Shown here one piece after another: positions 58,511-61,274 of a stretch of 61,274 nt of DNA. The stretch lies in the NCBI GenBank assembly GCA_902576415.1, contig CACGVZ010000005.1, forward strand, positions 1 to 61,274, read 5' to 3'. Both the position numbers and the translations under genes were made by a program. This DNA comes from an uncultured Prochlorococcus sp. GTDB taxonomy: Bacteria; Cyanobacteriota; Cyanobacteriia; PCC-6307; Cyanobiaceae. Every line of letters starts with the position of its first letter. Within the stretch, counting starts at the first letter, position 1. The notes below the pieces were generated by a model. That model saw only the letters and a program-made list of their open reading frames with translations, did not search any database and was not told the DNA's origin.

Positions 58511-60076
58511 TTAATGAGCGCTTTCTATACCACCTAGTCTTTCAAATAAGTTAAGACTTTCTTTATTTAATCCTACAATTTCAACTTTAGAACCGCCATT
58601 CTGGAATTTTCTAATAATTTGCTCAAGAGCAACAACACCACTTTGATCCCAAATATGAGCTAAAGACATATCAATTAAAATGTTTTCTGGATGTTCATGA
58701 ATATCAAATCCTTGTAAAAAATAAATTTTACTTACAAAAAATAATTGTCCTTTTACTTTGTAGGTAGTCAAATTATTTTCTTTCGATCTTGAGACAGTTA
58801 TAACTTTTGCGACTTTTCTGCTGAAAAGAATTGCAGCTAATGCAACTCCTGCAATAACTCCAAGTGCAAGATTGTGTGGTTTTGTAAGCATTGTAACTGC
58901 AAAAGTCATAAGCATGACTGCAGTATCGCTTTTAGGTATCTTTCTAATATTTTTTAAACCATTTATATCTGCTGTACTTATTGCGATGGTTATCATGATT
59001 GCTACTAAAGCAGCCATTGGTATTGCTCCAATCCAAGATTTCAAGAGGATGATCATAATTAGTAGAGATATACCTGAGGAGAGGGTTGACAATCTAGATT
59101 TACCACCATTTTCAGTATTCATAACAGATTGCCCAACTAAGGCACATCCTGCCATTCCACCAAATAAGGATGCCACAATATTTGCGATTCCTTGGCCTCG
59201 TGCTTCTTTATTTTTATTAGAACTTGTATCAGTTACATCGTCTAAAATGTCTTGAGTTAAGAAGGTTTCCATTAGACCCACGAGAGATATTGCAAGTGAG
59301 GTCGGTAAAATTATCCCTAATGTTTCAAGACTAAAAGGTACTTTCCCATTTTCTATTGATCCAAAAGGAAGAGAAATACTTGGTAATCCATCAGGTAACT
59401 TACCCAAATCGCTAACTGTTGGGACATCTAGATTAAAAAATATGCTTATAAGAGTAATTACTACTATTGCGATAAGTTGAGATGGGACTACTTTTGTGAT
59501 TTTTGGAAGCCCGTAAATAATTACTAATCCTAGGATTACAAGAATCCAAACTACTGGAATCTGAGAATTAATTGGATATTGACTTATAGTTTGTTCAACT
59601 AATCCTTTTGATTCTTTAATACCTATTCCTAACTGAGGTAGTTGTGCTTGAAATATTAAAAGTGCCAGTGCATTTACAAATCCACTTAATACTCCTGTTG
59701 GTACGAATCGCATTTGGTAGGCAAGTCTTAAATATCCCCAAAGAATTTGGAATATTCCAGTTAATATTCCAGCTGCAATAAGATATGGGACTCCTAATCC
59801 AGGAGCTCGTGATTCTCCATAAGCAACAAGTCCAGTCATTAAAAGAGCCGTTGAACCTGTGGCTGAAGTGATCATACCCCTTCTCCCTCCAACAATCGCA
59901 ATTGTTATAGATAAGCAAAATGCACCAAAAAGGCCCACTTTAGGATCCACACCAGCTATACCTGAAAAAGCAATTGCTTCTGGGATCATTGCAAAAGCAA
60001 CAACTAAGCCAGAGAGAATATTTGACTTTGGATCATCTAACCAATTTTTAGATAAATATCTTGAGAAATTTGACAT
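58511..60076 (-). CDS. SulP-family anion transporter (BicA- or sulfate-permease-like)
   Basis: This 521-residue protein has about ten to twelve membrane segments, then a STAS domain at the end (from VKGQLFFVSKIYFLQG to ERLGGIESAH). The SulP start is DPKSNILSGLVVAFAMIPEAI. Family members carry bicarbonate (BicA) with sodium, or sulfate. The sequence alone does not decide; the neighbouring metY-metA pair, which needs sulfide derived from sulfate, makes sulfate possible. It is convergent with metA and lies 30 bases downstream of the next reverse gene. Confidence 0.85.
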   Translation of the reverse strand: MSNFSRYLSKNWLDDPKSNILSGLVVAFAMIPEAIAFSGIAGVDPKVGLFGAFCLSITIAIVGGRRGMITSATGSTALLMTGLVAYGESRAPGLGVPYLIAAGILTGIFQILWGYLRLAYQMRFVPTGVLSGFVNALALLIFQAQLPQLGIGIKESKGLVEQTISQYPINSQIPVVWILVILGLVIIYGLPKITKVVPSQLIAIVVITLISIFFNLDVPTVSDLGKLPDGLPSISLPFGSIENGKVPFSLETLGIILPTSLAISLVGLMETFLTQDILDDVTDTSSNKNKEARGQGIANIVASLFGGMAGCALVGQSVMNTENGGKSRLSTLSSGISLLIMIILLKSWIGAIPMAALVAIMITIAISTADINGLKNIRKIPKSDTAVMLMTFAVTMLTKPHNLALGVIAGVALAAILFSRKVAKVITVSRSKENNLTTYKVKGQLFFVSKIYFLQGFDIHEHPENILIDMSLAHIWDQSGVVALEQIIRKFQNGGSKVEIVGLNKESLNLFERLGGIESAH

Positions 60077-60106
60077 TTTAAGTTTCTTTATAATTAAGAA
60101 GTTACC

Positions 60107-61273
60107 TCATAAAGGAGGCAAAATACCTTGTGGGTCAAAAATATTCTTTAAAGTTTTTAATTCATTCATTCTATTTCCAAAGGCTAATGTAGTTTCTTCC
60201 TCATGAGACTTCAAATGATTATGTAATTGGGCTAAGTGAATATTTGGATAAAACCTTTTTAGGTTACTCCATGATTTATAAATCCATTCCAAAGCGACTT
60301 CTTTTTCTTCAAGATCATTTTTTTTCCATGATGCATATATCCATGGTTTCCAAGTACTTTTCCTATGAACAAAAAAGCTTGAGCCATGATTTAACTTTTT
60401 AGTTTTGCAACCTAATTGTTGAGAAGCGACATAACAGGAATTATTAGGTTTATTGTCCATTATTTCATTCAAACATTTTATGAAAAGTGGGATATCATTT
60501 TTTAAATCTTCTCCAAGAAGACTAATTACCTCAGAATGATTTTTTGCATTCAGCTCATATAAATTCAATTCCTTTGGGAAGAAATTTATTTTGTTAAAGT
60601 TCTCATAATATTGTTTTTCAAGCGCAGGAAATTTGTCTAGAAGCATTAGGTATTCTTCTGTTCTTTTGTCCTCTAAATTATTTTTGAGTTCAGCAAAAAT
60701 ATATATGTAAATTTTTTGGGCATAAATCCATTGAAGACTCATATTTTCTGGAAATTCCTCTGAAAGTTTTATTATTTCTGAAAGTTCATTTAAATTTACA
60801 AATCCTTCAATAACCTTAATTGGATTAGATTGGATAGTCTTAAGTTCTATTTCGGTAATAATTGAAAAGAAGGGTGCTGCGCCTTTAATACCTTCCCAAA
60901 TTAATTGTTCTTCTGTATTTAATTGATTTTTTTTTAAAGAAATAAATGTGCCATTACCCAAGAAACCTTTAATTGATTCAATATTATCAATTGCTAATCC
61001 ATAGGTTCTACTGAGCGGGCTTACTCCACCAGTAAGTATATAGCCTGCTCCAGGAAGTTTAGAAAGTCCGATTGGAAAACTTCGATTATATTTTTGTAAA
61101 TGATTTAATAGATCCCCCATTATTACACCACCTCCAATTGTTACTAAATTGTTTTTTTTATCTAGATGAATTTTGCTGTGATTTTTTCTTAGATCAAGAG
61201 TTGTAAAACCATTTTTTGCACAGCTAGAAGTTGTACCTCCACTACACACGCAAAGGTGTTCGAATTCTTCACA
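60107..61273 (-). CDS. FAD-linked oxidoreductase (PCMH/BBE type), 5'-truncated by the window edge
   Basis: The frame runs open to the window end on the reverse strand, so the start is missing; about 388 residues are visible. The FAD-binding start is near EHLCVCSGGTTSSCAKNGFT, with Cys- and Gly-rich loops, then TIGGGVIMGDLL and PIGLSKLPGAGYILTGGVSPL, as in the PCMH-type family. The tail ends LKNIFDPQGILPP, the usual BBE-type end. GTG at 61249 is internal. The substrate is unknown; members oxidise sugars, alcohols or alkaloid-like compounds. Confidence 0.82.
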   Translation of the reverse strand, partial: CEEFEHLCVCSGGTTSSCAKNGFTTLDLRKNHSKIHLDKKNNLVTIGGGVIMGDLLNHLQKYNRSFPIGLSKLPGAGYILTGGVSPLSRTYGLAIDNIESIKGFLGNGTFISLKKNQLNTEEQLIWEGIKGAAPFFSIITEIELKTIQSNPIKVIEGFVNLNELSEIIKLSEEFPENMSLQWIYAQKIYIYIFAELKNNLEDKRTEEYLMLLDKFPALEKQYYENFNKINFFPKELNLYELNAKNHSEVISLLGEDLKNDIPLFIKCLNEIMDNKPNNSCYVASQQLGCKTKKLNHGSSFFVHRKSTWKPWIYASWKKNDLEEKEVALEWIYKSWSNLKRFYPNIHLAQLHNHLKSHEEETTLAFGNRMNELKTLKNIFDPQGILPPL

Positions 61274-61274
61274 A

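Noticed and set aside
58872..59255. Forward frame of 127 residues inside the SulP gene
   Set aside because: It mirrors hydrophobic SulP codons and has no independent support.

Overview
The window is strongly AT-rich (about 30% G+C by eye), tightly packed and cyanobacterial. A prochlorophyte-type Pcb chlorophyll a/b antenna gene, NDH-1 subunit ndhD, phylloquinone genes (menD, menB), a plant/cyanobacterial lycopene cyclase, a BicA-like SulP transporter and several families found mainly in cyanobacteria (DUF760, DUF1350, DUF4336) point to Prochlorococcus. The low G+C and small gene set fit a high-light-adapted clade. No tRNA, rRNA, CRISPR array, insertion sequence or prophage was found; this is mostly ordinary chromosomal backbone.

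Layout. 1-5.9 kb (+): the end of a TamB-like gene, proA, folB and a small lipase. 5.9-15.0 kb (-): a seven-gene, closely spaced run (RGG-like protein, trpS, thrS, glk, thrB, ndhD, prlC in transcription order). 15.2-20.2 kb (+): a DUF697 membrane protein, an Mn-type ABC transporter in mntC-mntA-mntB order and a DUF4336 protein. 20.2-21.2 kb (-): lepB and a DUF760 protein. 21.3-26.8 kb (+): menD, menB, glgA, murF. 26.8-30.4 kb (-): aroA, an MnmC-like methyltransferase, glmU. 30.5-37.1 kb (+): comB, a nitrilase-family hydrolase, amiC, murI, a long-chain prenyl diphosphate synthase, acs. 37.1-41.5 kb: a DUF1350 protein, a DEDDh exonuclease, a decapeptide-repeat protein, hisS and three small proteins. 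41.5-43.1 kb: an unlisted 58-codon reverse-strand gene, the pcb promoter region, pcb and its terminator. 43.2-50.4 kb: GltS-like symporter, GST, a GIY-YIG/membrane fusion, two SDR enzymes, lycopene cyclase and an MscS channel. 50.4-55.4 kb: isochorismatase-like hydrolase, a Fur regulator, an ArsS-like radical SAM enzyme, a StpA-like phosphatase and a divergent GpsA-like oxidoreductase. 55.5-61.3 kb: a hypothetical protein, metY-metA, a SulP transporter and the end of an FAD-linked oxidoreductase.

Functional links. Several neighbours make biochemical sense together: menD/menB (phylloquinone), metY/metA (a predicted O-acetylhomoserine route, supported by a Glu at the acyl-CoA specificity position of MetA), mntCAB (manganese supply for photosystem II), and glmU, aroA, murF, murI and amiC (wall and aromatic precursors).

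Points of most interest. (1) Two genes expected to be functional, hisS and amiC, are each broken by one extra base in a homopolymer (G9 and T7). This looks like sequence error, with slippage as the alternative. (2) comB has no ATG, GTG or TTG at its expected start and probably begins at ATT. (3) A StpA-like phosphatase lies divergent to a GpsA-like protein of unassigned function, which suggests a glycerol-3-phosphate or glucosylglycerol-type module. (4) A protein carries six glycine-containing hydrophobic decapeptide repeats. (5) A 58-codon gene lies just upstream of pcb on the other strand.
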